The position numbers and the translations under genes were made by a program. A stretch of 64,000 nucleotides of DNA. Origin: Mytilisepta virgata. Lineage: Eukaryota > Mollusca > Bivalvia > Mytilida > Mytilidae. The stretch covers positions 68,060,314 through 68,124,313 of the forward strand of contig CM051521.1 in NCBI GenBank assembly GCA_028015205.1. The letters are read 5' to 3'. The notes under the pieces are model-generated. The model made no database searches. It worked only from the letters and a program-made list of their open reading frames with translations, and was not told where the DNA came from. Shown here piece after piece: positions 55,040-64,000 of the stretch (positions are counted from its first letter, which is position 1; each line of letters starts with the position of its first letter).

Positions 55040-56751
55040 TGTTAAGACCAAAGTTGGTTATCTTATCTTATTTGAAATCAACACTTTCATGTATGCAAGC
55101 ATTTTTTAGATATTACTGTCCCCAGTAGAAAACAGCCCTTATTTTAGTTGTTATCGAATGTGGTTGAAGCTAATTATGAAGTCATACGTTTTTTGAAGCT
55201 ATATTAGAATACCAAGGTCAACCAATACGGTATGTTTGTAATATATGAGTCAAAGAATATGTGTATTTGATAGAAGTTTCTTAGTAAACTATGATAAGAG
55301 TATTTTGACCATTTATTTATGACATTTGAGATACCGTAAATTGTGAAAAGAGAAAACACAGAAATGTTAATATGAATACATATAGACCTGGTACATTTAT
55401 AAGACATCTATTTTGTTGTCTGTGTTAAATAAATGATAAATAATCACATATATACTATAAGAAAGTATTATTAAAAGTATGATTCAAGATAATTTATGTT
55501 CATGTGTTTTTGTTGTCAATGTGTGTATTATGTTATGGTAAAGTGTTGATATTTTGTTTATTTTTTGTATTTCAGTCAATCCTTTCATGTGTATTAGCAA
55601 GAATAAAGAACATATGAACTGATATTCGTATCTGATGGTATATTTTGGGCCCACAACCCTACAATGTTTATTTTGTTTACACTGTAATTAATGGAATTTC
55701 TGTTTCTGAGTTACATTGTATATCCTAAAACTTTATGCAAATAAACATATTTGAATTTTTAAATAATTTGATACATAATATTAAATAAACTATGACAATT
55801 ACCTTTTTTAAATATACAAATAAATTATATATATTTTGACAACTAAAAGAATTTCTGAATTTACTGCATATGGCTGCAAAGTGTTAGATTACACTTCCAA
55901 GTATACATTATGTAAATGAGAAATAAACTTTCCTCTGATATATGAAAAGGGATATAATATTTATTGCAGAATAGAGTTATAATGCAGCTCCATTGAGTTA
56001 TTTAAGTAAGTTCTAGTTGCAAATGGAAAGAACCTAATTCCTATTCAAATGTGAAACAATATTTTAATAATAAATTTATTAACTCGTTAACTATAATATT
56101 TAAAACTTCAAAGCTTTTGCTGTTCTATTAGAATTATTTTGGTTTTTTGCTCCAAGTTATATATGTTTGGCCTTCAAAACTTTTGCATCAGTATTCCATG
56201 AACATGTGCCTTTATATAAAAATTTATGTAGTTTGGTACATGATCATTTCTTCGAGAGTTTAAATGGGATATATATACATTTAGATAGTAAACTACACCC
56301 ATAAAGTATAGAAAATAAGAATGGAAAAAATAATCCCAAAATATTTTGAATAGAAGGAAATGGAACAATTTTTTAACAATTGAGAATGATTGTGTAATAC
56401 TAAATAATGGATTGATATTTGTTTAAATGCCGTGTGGGCAAAATTTAAGCCATATCACGACGTCAGAGAACAGGTTAGTAATATTAAATAAATATGGAGA
56501 AATATGGGCCAACATGTTTAATGAATACAGAAAAAGTATACCCAATCCACTCTCATTTACCATGCAGTATGTGTAAAGTTCTGTATTAATGGTACATTTT
56601 TATATTACATAACCATATCAGAGCTTATCACACAATTCTACATGTTTATTTTTTGTATTTCAGTCAATCCTTTCATGTGTATTAGCAAGAATAAAGAACA
56701 TATGAACTGATATTCGTATCTGATGGTATATTTTGGGCCCACAACCCTACA
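55040..56751 (+). repeat. BEL 5' LTR (about 1.7 kb) with internal duplication
   Basis: Starts TGTTAAGACCAAAG. The right boundary is tentative at CCCTACA (56,751), just before the gag leader. The last 109 bp (56,643-56,751) are identical to 55,555-55,663 inside the LTR. TGGGCCCACAACCC at 56,734 could be the primer-binding site, in which case the LTR ends slightly earlier. Confidence 0.75.
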
Positions 56752-56777
56752 TTACATTGACGTATTGTCTCTATAAT

Positions 56778-57728
56778 ATGGATAAAGAAGCTAGTGAACT
56801 TGATCAAGAACAGATAGAAATGGAGGAAGCTATAGACACAGCGTCTGCAAAAATAGAATACACTACAAGAAAAAAAACTTTTACAGAAAAGGGTCAATTA
56901 TACAGAAAGAAAACAATCGATGATATGTTTGAGGCTATAAAGAGACTAGGTGAAAACATTTTCTCATTTATATAAAAAAAATGCACCATAAGAAGTAAGT
57001 TTTCACAATGGATGGATAAATATGAACATTATTTGGAGCAACATCAGAACTTTATGGCTAGAATACGGGAACAGGAGAAGGAAGAGTTCATTTATATTTA
57101 TGAAGACAGAGAAGCATTTTTATGTGATTTCAAAAAAACAATTGAAAAGTACTTTTCTGATACTCAGAGCCAGACGAGTTCTCGACATAGAAGTGGCAAT
57201 TATACAAGCCGTCAAGGTCCTGTATCAACTCATGGTGATAGAATAAGCGTACACAGCAGTCGTTCTTCTATATTAAGTAACATATCATCAAAGAAGCTGG
57301 CTGAAGAGCAACAAAAGGTCGAATTAGAATTAAAGAAGGAAGCTTTGAAAAAGAAGAGACAATTAGAATTGGCAAAAATTAATATTAAGATGGATGAAGA
57401 AGAATTAGACTTATCAACAGGCATTGCTGTAGCAGATGCTAAGACAAAAGTGTTAAACAAGTACGAACAGTTAGAATATGGGAAATCAGAGACACATAGC
57501 ATGCATAGTAAGATATCATTTAAAGAACAAAGACAGGATAAAATTGTCGAAGTAAAGTTAAATCCGCATGCACCGCATTTTGAACCAAAAGTGGAGAGAG
57601 TGGAAAAGTCAACAAATAAAGGAACTACAAATATCGGTACAGCTACTGTTAGTTCTACTAATAACCATAGTCTAATAAGGAGAAAGAACATACGACAACT
57701 ACAACTAATAGACAAGATTCTAAACTAA
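56778..57728 (+). pseudogene. BEL Gag, N-terminal part
   Basis: The chosen start is ATG at 56,778 (MDKEASELDQEQIEMEEA) rather than the upstream in-frame ATG at 56,733, which lies in the LTR end. It encodes a charged coiled-coil-like chain: heptad-rich EYTTRKKTFTEKGQLYRKK, then KLAEEQQKVELELKKEALKK. One in-frame TAA at 56,973-56,975, inside TATATAAAAAAAAT, interrupts it. The frame resumes unchanged (CTIRSKFSQWMDKYEHY). A one-base shift near 57,690-57,780 separates it from the next part. Confidence 0.82.
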
Positions 57729-57787
57729 CAGATCAGAACAATAATTCTGAAGCCATTACTGCAATTGTAAAAAATCTGAGAAAACCT

Positions 57788-58640
57788 ATGCCAGAAATCA
57801 AAAGGTTCTCAGGTGACCCATTGGAGTTTAGAAAGTTTGTGCGACAATTTACAGTTAAAATAGTACAAAACAGAGATACCGCAGACGAAAAGATGAACTA
57901 TCTGGAACAGTTTACTTTTGGAGAAGCACATAAAGTAGTTTCAGGTTTTAGTCATTTAAGTGGTGAATATGCTTATCGAGCAGCGATGGAGCAACTTGAA
58001 GAAAGGTATGGCAACAGTGAGGTTATAGCTGATGCCTTCATTAAGAAAGCACTTGATTGGCCAATACTGAAAGCAGGTGATTCGAAAAGTTTGGATGAAT
58101 TTTCACTTTTTCTCATAGAGTGTGAAAATGCAGCACATAGCATTAACACTTTGCGTATCCTAGAGTACTCAGAAAATATAAAACGACTCATGTGTAAATT
58201 GCCGTTTCATCTTCATGATAGGTGGAGAAGTGTTGTTCTAAGAATAAAAACAAACAAAGAGACAGTGCAATTTGGCAATTTTGTTAAGTTTGTAAAAGAC
58301 GAAGCTAAGAAAGTAAATGACTTAACATATGGTAGTACAGCAGTAGGGGCAAAAGTCAAAACTGAACCTGTGAAGAATGAAAACTCTAGACGAAACTTTC
58401 GAACGGGAAATAATGCATTTGCAACCGATGTTAATCGAGAAGTAAGAAAACAACAGTACAATGGTGAATGTTCATACTGTAAATCTAAATCACATAAGTT
58501 GGAACAGTGTACCTCATTTAAAAGGTTACCTACTCAAGACAAATACAATCATATGAAAAGTCCAGCACTGGATGTTTAAAAAAAGGACACATGACAAGAG
58601 ATTGTAAGTGCAGATTAACATGTTCTGTATGTCATAGAAA
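57788..58640 (+). pseudogene. BEL Gag, DUF1759 core and zinc knuckles
   Basis: MPEIKRFSGDPLEFRKFVRQ and AYRAAMEQLEERYGNSEVIA are typical of the BEL Gag core (DUF1759). The first knuckle is CSYCKSKSHKLEQC (58,470-58,511). The second, CLKKGHMTRDC, lies in the shifted frame after 58,577, followed by CRLTCSVCHRKHPSILH. A one-base break lies near 58,560-58,577. Gag forms the particle that packages element RNA. Confidence 0.88.
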
Positions 58641-60966
58641 ACACCCATCAATTTTGCATGACGAATCAAAATGTGGCAATAAAGAGAACACAGGGAATCA
58701 GTCTTTAGATCAGGAAAGTCCTAGTGGGTGTCATATCTCAGATATTGTTAATCAATTAGGGGCCGGTGACTCATATACCTCCTGTGCGATGGCTATTGTT
58801 CCTGTTAAAGTGAAACTGAAAAACAGATCACATGCTGTTGATACATATGCATTTTTCGACACCGGAAGTAGTATATCTTTTTGTACTGAAGAGATTATGC
58901 ACCAGTTAGGTGGTAATGGAAAAAAGATGGAAATTTCATTGAACACTATGGGCACTACTCATAAGATGTATACATATGCACTGAATGGACTACAAATATG
59001 TGATATAGACATGAACTCTATTATAGACTTACCTACTGTGTATACTAAGGATAAAATGCCAGTTGCCAAAACGCATATTTCTACAAATGAAGAACTTGTA
59101 AAGTGGCCTCACCTGAACAACATAGTACTCCCTGATATCAGTGGTACTATCGGCCTGATGATTGGTAATAATGTACCTGATGCATATACGTCATTTGAAA
59201 TTGCGACTGGTCCAGCAGGTTCTCCTCACGCAACCAGGAGTAGATTAGGTTGGATAATATGGAACTTAATTAGAAATGAAACAAATACAGAGACAAATGT
59301 TGTGGTGAATCGGACACAGCTCGCAGCAATCCAAGAAGTACAGGATCATAATAACCTTGACTATCTTGTGAGAAAATCTATAAATTTGGACTTTCCGGAA
59401 CTTCTTATTGACGACAAAAAAGAGAACTCCATTGAAGACAACTACTTTTTGAAACAAGTAAATGAGTCTATTAAATTTGAGGATGGACACTATCATGTTG
59501 CATTACCGTTTCGAAACAAAGAAGTGAAATTTCCGAACAATGTGTCTCAGGGATTAAATCGTCTTAAAGGACTTAGAATCAAGATGACAAAGAATCAGAA
59601 GTTTAAGGACGACTACGTGTCCTTCATAAACAATCTTTTCTCGAAAGGATATGCCGAAAAGGTTCCCATAACTGAGTTAAACCGAGATGATGGAAGAGTG
59701 TGGTACATTCCTCACCACGGAATTTATCACCACAAAAAACCAAACAAGATTAGAGTAGTATTCGATTGTTCAGCATCGTACATGGGAGTCTCACTGAATG
59801 CACTGTTATTGCAAGGACCAGACCTGGCTAATAACTTATTAGGAGTACTTCTACGATTCCGTTCGGAAAAGGTTGCTTTACAAGGTAACATAGAAAGTAT
59901 GTTTTACCAAGTGAATGTTCCACTGCAAGATAGAAACTTGTTGCGATTTTTGTGGTGGCCAAACGGAAACATAAACAGTGAGCCAGAAGTCTACAGGATG
60001 ACAGTTCATATTTTTGGAGCTACATCTTCTCCAAGTGTTTGTAATTTTGTGTTGAGACGAACTGCACAGGAATATGGAAACCAATTCGACCCACAAGTTG
60101 CAGAAACAATACTGAACAATATGTATGTAGACGATTGTTTAGTATCAACTGAATCAGATAACAAAGCAATATCGTTAGTCGATGGTGTTAGATCGCTTTG
60201 CAACAAAGGTGGTTTTAATTTGACAAAGTGGGTAAGTACAAGTTCAACTGTAGTAGAATCAATACCAGATCAGAATCGTGCAAAAGACACAAATCAGCTT
60301 AATTTTGAGAACGAATCATCTGTTGAACGAGCGCTAGGAGTATCTTGGTACATCGATAGAGACGTATTTGGATTTAAAATTAATGCCAGTGATCATCCTC
60401 ATACTAAGCGAGGAATATTATCAGTCGTTAGTTCTGTGTATGATCCGTTAGGAATCGCATCACCTTTTGTACTTATAGGAAGATCAATTCTGCAAAACTT
60501 ATGCAAACAACAAGTAGATTGGGACGATGAAATTGACGAAAATGACGAGAAAAAATGGAACAGTTGGTTAAATCAGTTAAACGAGTTGGACAATGTGAAG
60601 ATTGACAGGTGTTATAAGCCACTAAATTTTGAAAATGTAATGTCAACACAGATTCATTGTTTCTCAGATGCCAGCGATATCGGTTACGGCATGGTTTTCT
60701 ATCTTCGCTTAATTGATGATACAGGGAGAATACATTGCACATTTGTACTCGGGAAATCACGAGTTGCACCTCTGAAGACAATCACAGTGCCTAGAATGGA
60801 ATTAACGGCTGCGGCAAGAGCAGTGCGATTGAGCAAAGTTATTTTGCAAGAGTTAAATTACAGAATCGATAAAGTATTCTTTTGGACCGATAGCATGACA
60901 GTACTACGATATATTTTCAACAGAAATGACGCTATCATACGTTTGTTGCAAATCGTCTTGCTTTAA
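58591..60966 (+). CDS. BEL Pol: protease, reverse transcriptase, RNase H (open 791 codons)
   Basis: Protease active site AFFDTGSSISFCTEEI (~residue 89). RT: RVVFDCSASYMGVSLNALLL, NIESMFYQVNVPLQDRNLLR and active site YVDDCLVS (codons 60,124-60,135). RNase H (BEL RNase_H type): HCFSDASDIGYGMVFY, VPRMELTAAARA and FFWTDSMTVLRYI. All catalytic acidic residues are visible. The first ATG at 58,591 is within the Gag knuckle region, so natural expression is as Gag-Pol fusion. The frame ends by a one-base shift near 60,940, where the true sequence continues into 61,002. Confidence 0.93.
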   Translation: MTRDCKCRLTCSVCHRKHPSILHDESKCGNKENTGNQSLDQESPSGCHISDIVNQLGAGDSYTSCAMAIVPVKVKLKNRSHAVDTYAFFDTGSSISFCTEEIMHQLGGNGKKMEISLNTMGTTHKMYTYALNGLQICDIDMNSIIDLPTVYTKDKMPVAKTHISTNEELVKWPHLNNIVLPDISGTIGLMIGNNVPDAYTSFEIATGPAGSPHATRSRLGWIIWNLIRNETNTETNVVVNRTQLAAIQEVQDHNNLDYLVRKSINLDFPELLIDDKKENSIEDNYFLKQVNESIKFEDGHYHVALPFRNKEVKFPNNVSQGLNRLKGLRIKMTKNQKFKDDYVSFINNLFSKGYAEKVPITELNRDDGRVWYIPHHGIYHHKKPNKIRVVFDCSASYMGVSLNALLLQGPDLANNLLGVLLRFRSEKVALQGNIESMFYQVNVPLQDRNLLRFLWWPNGNINSEPEVYRMTVHIFGATSSPSVCNFVLRRTAQEYGNQFDPQVAETILNNMYVDDCLVSTESDNKAISLVDGVRSLCNKGGFNLTKWVSTSSTVVESIPDQNRAKDTNQLNFENESSVERALGVSWYIDRDVFGFKINASDHPHTKRGILSVVSSVYDPLGIASPFVLIGRSILQNLCKQQVDWDDEIDENDEKKWNSWLNQLNELDNVKIDRCYKPLNFENVMSTQIHCFSDASDIGYGMVFYLRLIDDTGRIHCTFVLGKSRVAPLKTITVPRMELTAAARAVRLSKVILQELNYRIDKVFFWTDSMTVLRYIFNRNDAIIRLLQIVLL

Positions 60967-62279
60967 TACATGAGGCTACCGACAATGCACAGTGGCATTA
61001 TGTGAATACGAAGCAAAACCCAGCCGACTTTGCTTCTCGTGGAATGACAATTTCGAAATTCCAACAAAATCCTCATTGGATCAGGGGCCCAGATTATTTG
61101 TGGTTGCCAGAGGATGAATGGCCTCAAGTATCTATGGACTTGAAAATTCCAGATAATGACTCGGAAGTCAAACGAGTGGTTAATGTATCAATTGTAGACA
61201 ATGCAAATCACAGTTTCGAAACCTTGATTTCTGGTTTTTCTGACTTTGACAAGATGAAAAGAATCGTAGCTTGGTTGTTGAAGGCTGTACACAATTTTAG
61301 GCAAATTATCCGAAGAAATAACGACTTAGCCATTGAGAATGAAGTAGATATCGTTTGTTCGAAAGACAATTCGAATAAATTACCTTCACAAGCAAGACAT
61401 AAGCGACTAAATGAAACGAAGCAGCTCGTTAAAACTTTGCATCTAAAAGTACAGGATATACACGACGGAGAAATGAATATCATTCGTTTTGTTCAAAACC
61501 AAAATTTCGATGATGAAGTGCAGAGATTAAAAGCTAAGTTGAATGTTAAGCGAACGTCAAAATTGTTCAAGCTTGATCCATTTATTGATGAAGTAGGGAT
61601 CCTACGAGTTGGTGGGAGATTAGCAAGATCAACTCTAACTGACGCAATGAAACATCCAATATTACTGCCAAAACAATCCCGATTATCGTATCTTATCATA
61701 CAAGGAATTCATAAATCTATCGGACATTTAGGAAAAAACGCTATTTCGACTGAACTTAGACAAAAGTACTGGATCATAGGTGCCAACGGTATCATAAAGA
61801 GTATTGTCTCTAATTGTGTCATATGTAGAAAATATCAAGCACCCATCATGCAACAGAAAATGGCGAATTTGCCCAGCGAAAGGGTGACTCGAGATACTGC
61901 ACCGTTTACAATAGTTGGTATGGATTACTTTGGACCTTTTGCAATTAAACAGAGAAGGTGTATTGTCAAACGTTATGGTGTGATATTTACATGTCTAAAG
62001 ATTAGAGCAGTACATTTGGAAGTAGCAAATTCTCTAGACACCAGTTCTTGTATCAATGCAATCCGGCGATTTATTGCACGCAGAGGAGTACCCAAAATCA
62101 TTCTATCAGACAATGGAACTAATCTCGTAGGTGCACAAAAGGAACTTAGAGACGAAATTATTAAATGTAATCTGAATCAGATTAACAATTTTATGCTTCA
62201 AAAGAGCATTGACTGGAAGTTTAATCCTCCAGCTGCATCTAATTTTGAGGAGTATGGGAGAGACTCATTCGGTCTGTGA
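60945..62279 (+). CDS. BEL RNase H end and integrase (zinc-binding and catalytic core)
   Basis: Starts with the RNase H end (YVNTKQNPADFASRGMTIS). The zinc-binding H-H-C-C region is HKSIGHLGKN ... NCVICRKYQAP. Catalytic Asp residues are in VGMDYFGPFAIK and ILSDNGTNLVGA. The catalytic Glu expected shortly after PPAASNF lies in another frame (GVWERLIRSV at about 62,247-62,276) because one G appears missing at about 62,245. The ATG at 61,002 is internal, since homology begins at about 60,945. Confidence 0.9.
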   Translation, partial: VANRLALIHEATDNAQWHYVNTKQNPADFASRGMTISKFQQNPHWIRGPDYLWLPEDEWPQVSMDLKIPDNDSEVKRVVNVSIVDNANHSFETLISGFSDFDKMKRIVAWLLKAVHNFRQIIRRNNDLAIENEVDIVCSKDNSNKLPSQARHKRLNETKQLVKTLHLKVQDIHDGEMNIIRFVQNQNFDDEVQRLKAKLNVKRTSKLFKLDPFIDEVGILRVGGRLARSTLTDAMKHPILLPKQSRLSYLIIQGIHKSIGHLGKNAISTELRQKYWIIGANGIIKSIVSNCVICRKYQAPIMQQKMANLPSERVTRDTAPFTIVGMDYFGPFAIKQRRCIVKRYGVIFTCLKIRAVHLEVANSLDTSSCINAIRRFIARRGVPKIILSDNGTNLVGAQKELRDEIIKCNLNQINNFMLQKSIDWKFNPPAASNFEEYGRDSFGL

Positions 62280-62812
62280 GAAAGGTTTTGTATTCCATTT
62301 TGCAGGAACAAAAGTTGCGTTTGGATGACGAAAACTTGCAGACATTATTTTGTGAAGTTGAAGCTATATTAAATGGGCGTCCTATCACAGAAGTACCCAA
62401 CAGTGTGAATGACTTGAAAGTTTTAACGCCGAATGATCTGCTTCTTCGTTCAGGAGAATGTGCTCCTCCCGGGACATTCGTTAAATCTGACAATTATGTT
62501 CGAAGAAGGTGGCGCCAAGTACAATATTTATCAGACTTGTTCTGGAATCGATGGGCTAAAGAATACTTACCTTTATTACAGCAGAGAGCTAAATGGAATA
62601 AGAAAGACAGGAATCTCAAAATCAATGATCTTGTTCTTATTGTTGAGAACACTCCGAGAAATTCGTGGACAATGGGACGAGTTTTGGAAGTCATTACGGA
62701 CAAATTTGGAACAGTACGAGTAGCGAAGGTGAAAACTGCTTCTACTGTATTGACCAGATCAATTGGAAAACTGTGTTTAATTCTGGAAACTGATATGGAC
62801 ATTGATTATTAA
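62246..62812 (+). CDS. BEL integrase C-terminal part (DUF5641)
   Basis: Begins in frame with the integrase Glu motif and runs to the stop at 62,810-62,812. Contains EVEAILNGRPITEVP, LTPNDLLLRSGE, RRWRQVQYLSDLFWNRWAKE and LVLIVENTPRNSWTMGRVLE, the DUF5641 pattern of BEL elements. Only the one-base shift at ~62,245 separates it from the rest of integrase. Confidence 0.9.
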
Positions 62813-63010
62813 TTTATTCATAACATTGATAAGACAGACTTGTAAATGTGTAGTATATATTTTTGACATTTAAGTAACTATATACTTTGACATATGTCTA
62901 ATGTCTGAAATATTTTAGAAAATTTTGACATTTTGAAACCACTTAGGTCTACTGTGGTTAGTTTATAAGATAATTGTGTTCTTGCATGACCACAATTAAG
63001 GGGCCGGTAT
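62813..63010 (+). other. 3' untranslated stretch and polypurine tract
   Basis: Non-coding. AATTAAGGGGCCGGTA directly before the LTR (62,995-63,010) is the likely polypurine tract. Confidence 0.6.
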
Positions 63011-64000
63011 GTTAAGACCAAAGTTGGTTATCTTATCTTATTTGAAATCAACACTTTCATGTATGCAAGCATTTTTTAGATATTACTGTCCCCAGTGGAA
63101 AACAGCCCTTATTTTAGTTGTTATCGAATGTGGTTGAAGCTAATTTTGAAGTCATACGTTTTTTGAAGCTATATTAGAATACCATGGTCAACCAATATGG
63201 TATGTTTGTAATATATGAGTCAAAGAATATGTGTATTTGATAGAAGTTTCTTAGTAAACTATGATAAGAGTATTTTGACCATTTATTTATGACATTTGAG
63301 ATACCGTAAATTGTGAAAAGAGAAAACACAGAAATGTTAATATGAATACATATAGACCTGGTACATGTATAAGACATCTATTTTGTTGTCTGTGTTAAAT
63401 AAATGATAAATAATCACATATATACTATAAGAAAGTATTATTAAAAGTATGATTCAAGATAATTTATGTTCATGTGTTTTTGTTGTCAATGTGTGTATTA
63501 TGTTATGGTAAAGTGTTGATATTTTGTTTATTTTTTGTATTTCAGTCAATCCTTTCATGTGTATTAGCAAGAATAAAGAACATATGAACTGATATTCGTA
63601 TCTGATGGTATATTTTGGGCCCACAACCCTACAATGTTTATTTTGTTTACACTGTAATTAATGGAATTTCTGTTTCTGAGTTACATTGTATATCCTAAAA
63701 CTTTATGCAAATAAACATATTTGAATTTTTAAATAATTTGATACATAATATTAAATAAACTATGACAATTACCTTTTTTAAATATACAAATAAATTATAT
63801 ATATTTTGACAACTAAAAGAATTTCTGAATTTACTGCATATGGCTGCAAAGTGTTAGATTACACTTCCAAGTATACATTATGTAAATGAGAAATAAACTT
63901 TCCTCTGATATATGAAAAGGGATATAATATTTATTGCAGAATAGAGTTATAATGCAGCTCCATTGAGTTATTTAAGTAAGTTCTAGTTGCAAATGGAAAG
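63011..64000 (+). repeat. BEL 3' LTR, truncated by window end
   Basis: Matches 55,040-56,030 from TGTTAAGACC onward with five visible substitutions and no indels. It carries the first of the two 109-bp duplicated blocks (63,526-63,634). Confidence 0.92.

Larger units (their letters stand above)
55040..64000 (+). mobile_element. BEL/Pao LTR retrotransposon, 3' LTR truncated by window end
   Basis: LTR, Gag, protease, RT, RNase H, integrase and second LTR in order on the plus strand. A DUF1759-type Gag, the PR-RT-RH-IN order and a DUF5641-type integrase tail are BEL/Pao hallmarks. Overlapping LTR sequence (55,040-56,030 versus 63,011-64,000) differs at five positions by eye, so insertion was recent. 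No env ORF lies between 62,812 and the 3' LTR. Confidence 0.95.

Noticed and set aside
57230..58461. Minus-strand open frames across BEL Gag
   Set aside because: Shadows of the plus-strand Gag, which has recognisable DUF1759 and zinc-knuckle motifs.
1..64000. tRNA or rRNA genes
   Set aside because: No cloverleaf-compatible A/B-box pairs or rRNA-conserved words were noticed on reading; a tRNAscan/Infernal run could overturn this.

Overview
The window looks like gene-poor, AT-rich nuclear DNA from a bivalve mollusc, most likely a mytilid mussel. The evidence is eukaryotic splice signals, a secreted Kazal-type gene, and a dense mix of Ty3/gypsy, BEL/Pao, DIRS/Ngaro, Helitron (Helentron-type), LINE, pogo/Tigger and MITE sequences. 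Several dispersed motifs (52.6-52.75 kb, 54.6-54.84 kb, 18.1-19.0 kb) match repeats I associate with mussels and other bivalves. The taxonomic call is inference; no rRNA or mitochondrial marker is present. I saw no tRNA or rRNA gene and no CRISPR array.

Layout: 1-5.67 kb, a degraded gypsy element on the minus strand (integrase, RNase H, RT, protease, gag, PBS, LTR). 5.9-6.43 kb, an AT-rich palindromic GATATC array. 7.1-7.6 kb, a LINE RT tail. 9.3-9.5 kb, a foldback hairpin. 10.4-19 kb, a field of minisatellites and dispersed repeats containing a 663-bp MITE-like element, an inverted copy of a Helitron tail and two decayed coding relics. 19.4-19.95 kb, a TIR element. 20.8-24.9 kb, a Ngaro-type YR retrotransposon with a tyrosine recombinase and an SGNH-hydrolase-like ORF. 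25.3-26.7 kb, a tandem duplication and a possible solo LTR.

The only clear host gene is on the minus strand. Its signal-peptide exon (34,931-34,883) splices in phase to a large exon (28,792-28,045) that encodes a Lys/Arg/His-rich chain and the first five cysteines of a Kazal domain. The last exon was not found. The ~6.1-kb intron holds a decayed pogo/Tigger transposon with a C-terminal PHD-like finger.

35.4-45.2 kb holds the most unusual material. A 2.26-kb foldback-type element (38,272-40,533) has ~160-bp terminal inverted repeats and a likely 6-bp target-site duplication. It has a GC-richer internal tandem array, and its arms are packed with ETS-, CRE-, NRF1- and YY1-like promoter motifs. 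A truncated, inverted second copy (43,884-45,222) carries a nested MITE and sits in a Helitron tail.

45.2-52.25 kb is a near full-length Helentron-type Helitron on the minus strand (Rep, PIF1-like helicase, endonuclease). A 17-copy minisatellite at its 5' side turns out to be coding sequence for an 18-residue N-terminal repeat. 55.04-64.0 kb is a young BEL/Pao retrotransposon on the plus strand; its two LTRs differ at only five positions by eye over about 990 bp. Its coding region is nearly complete apart from a few single-base frame breaks, and its 3' LTR runs off the window.
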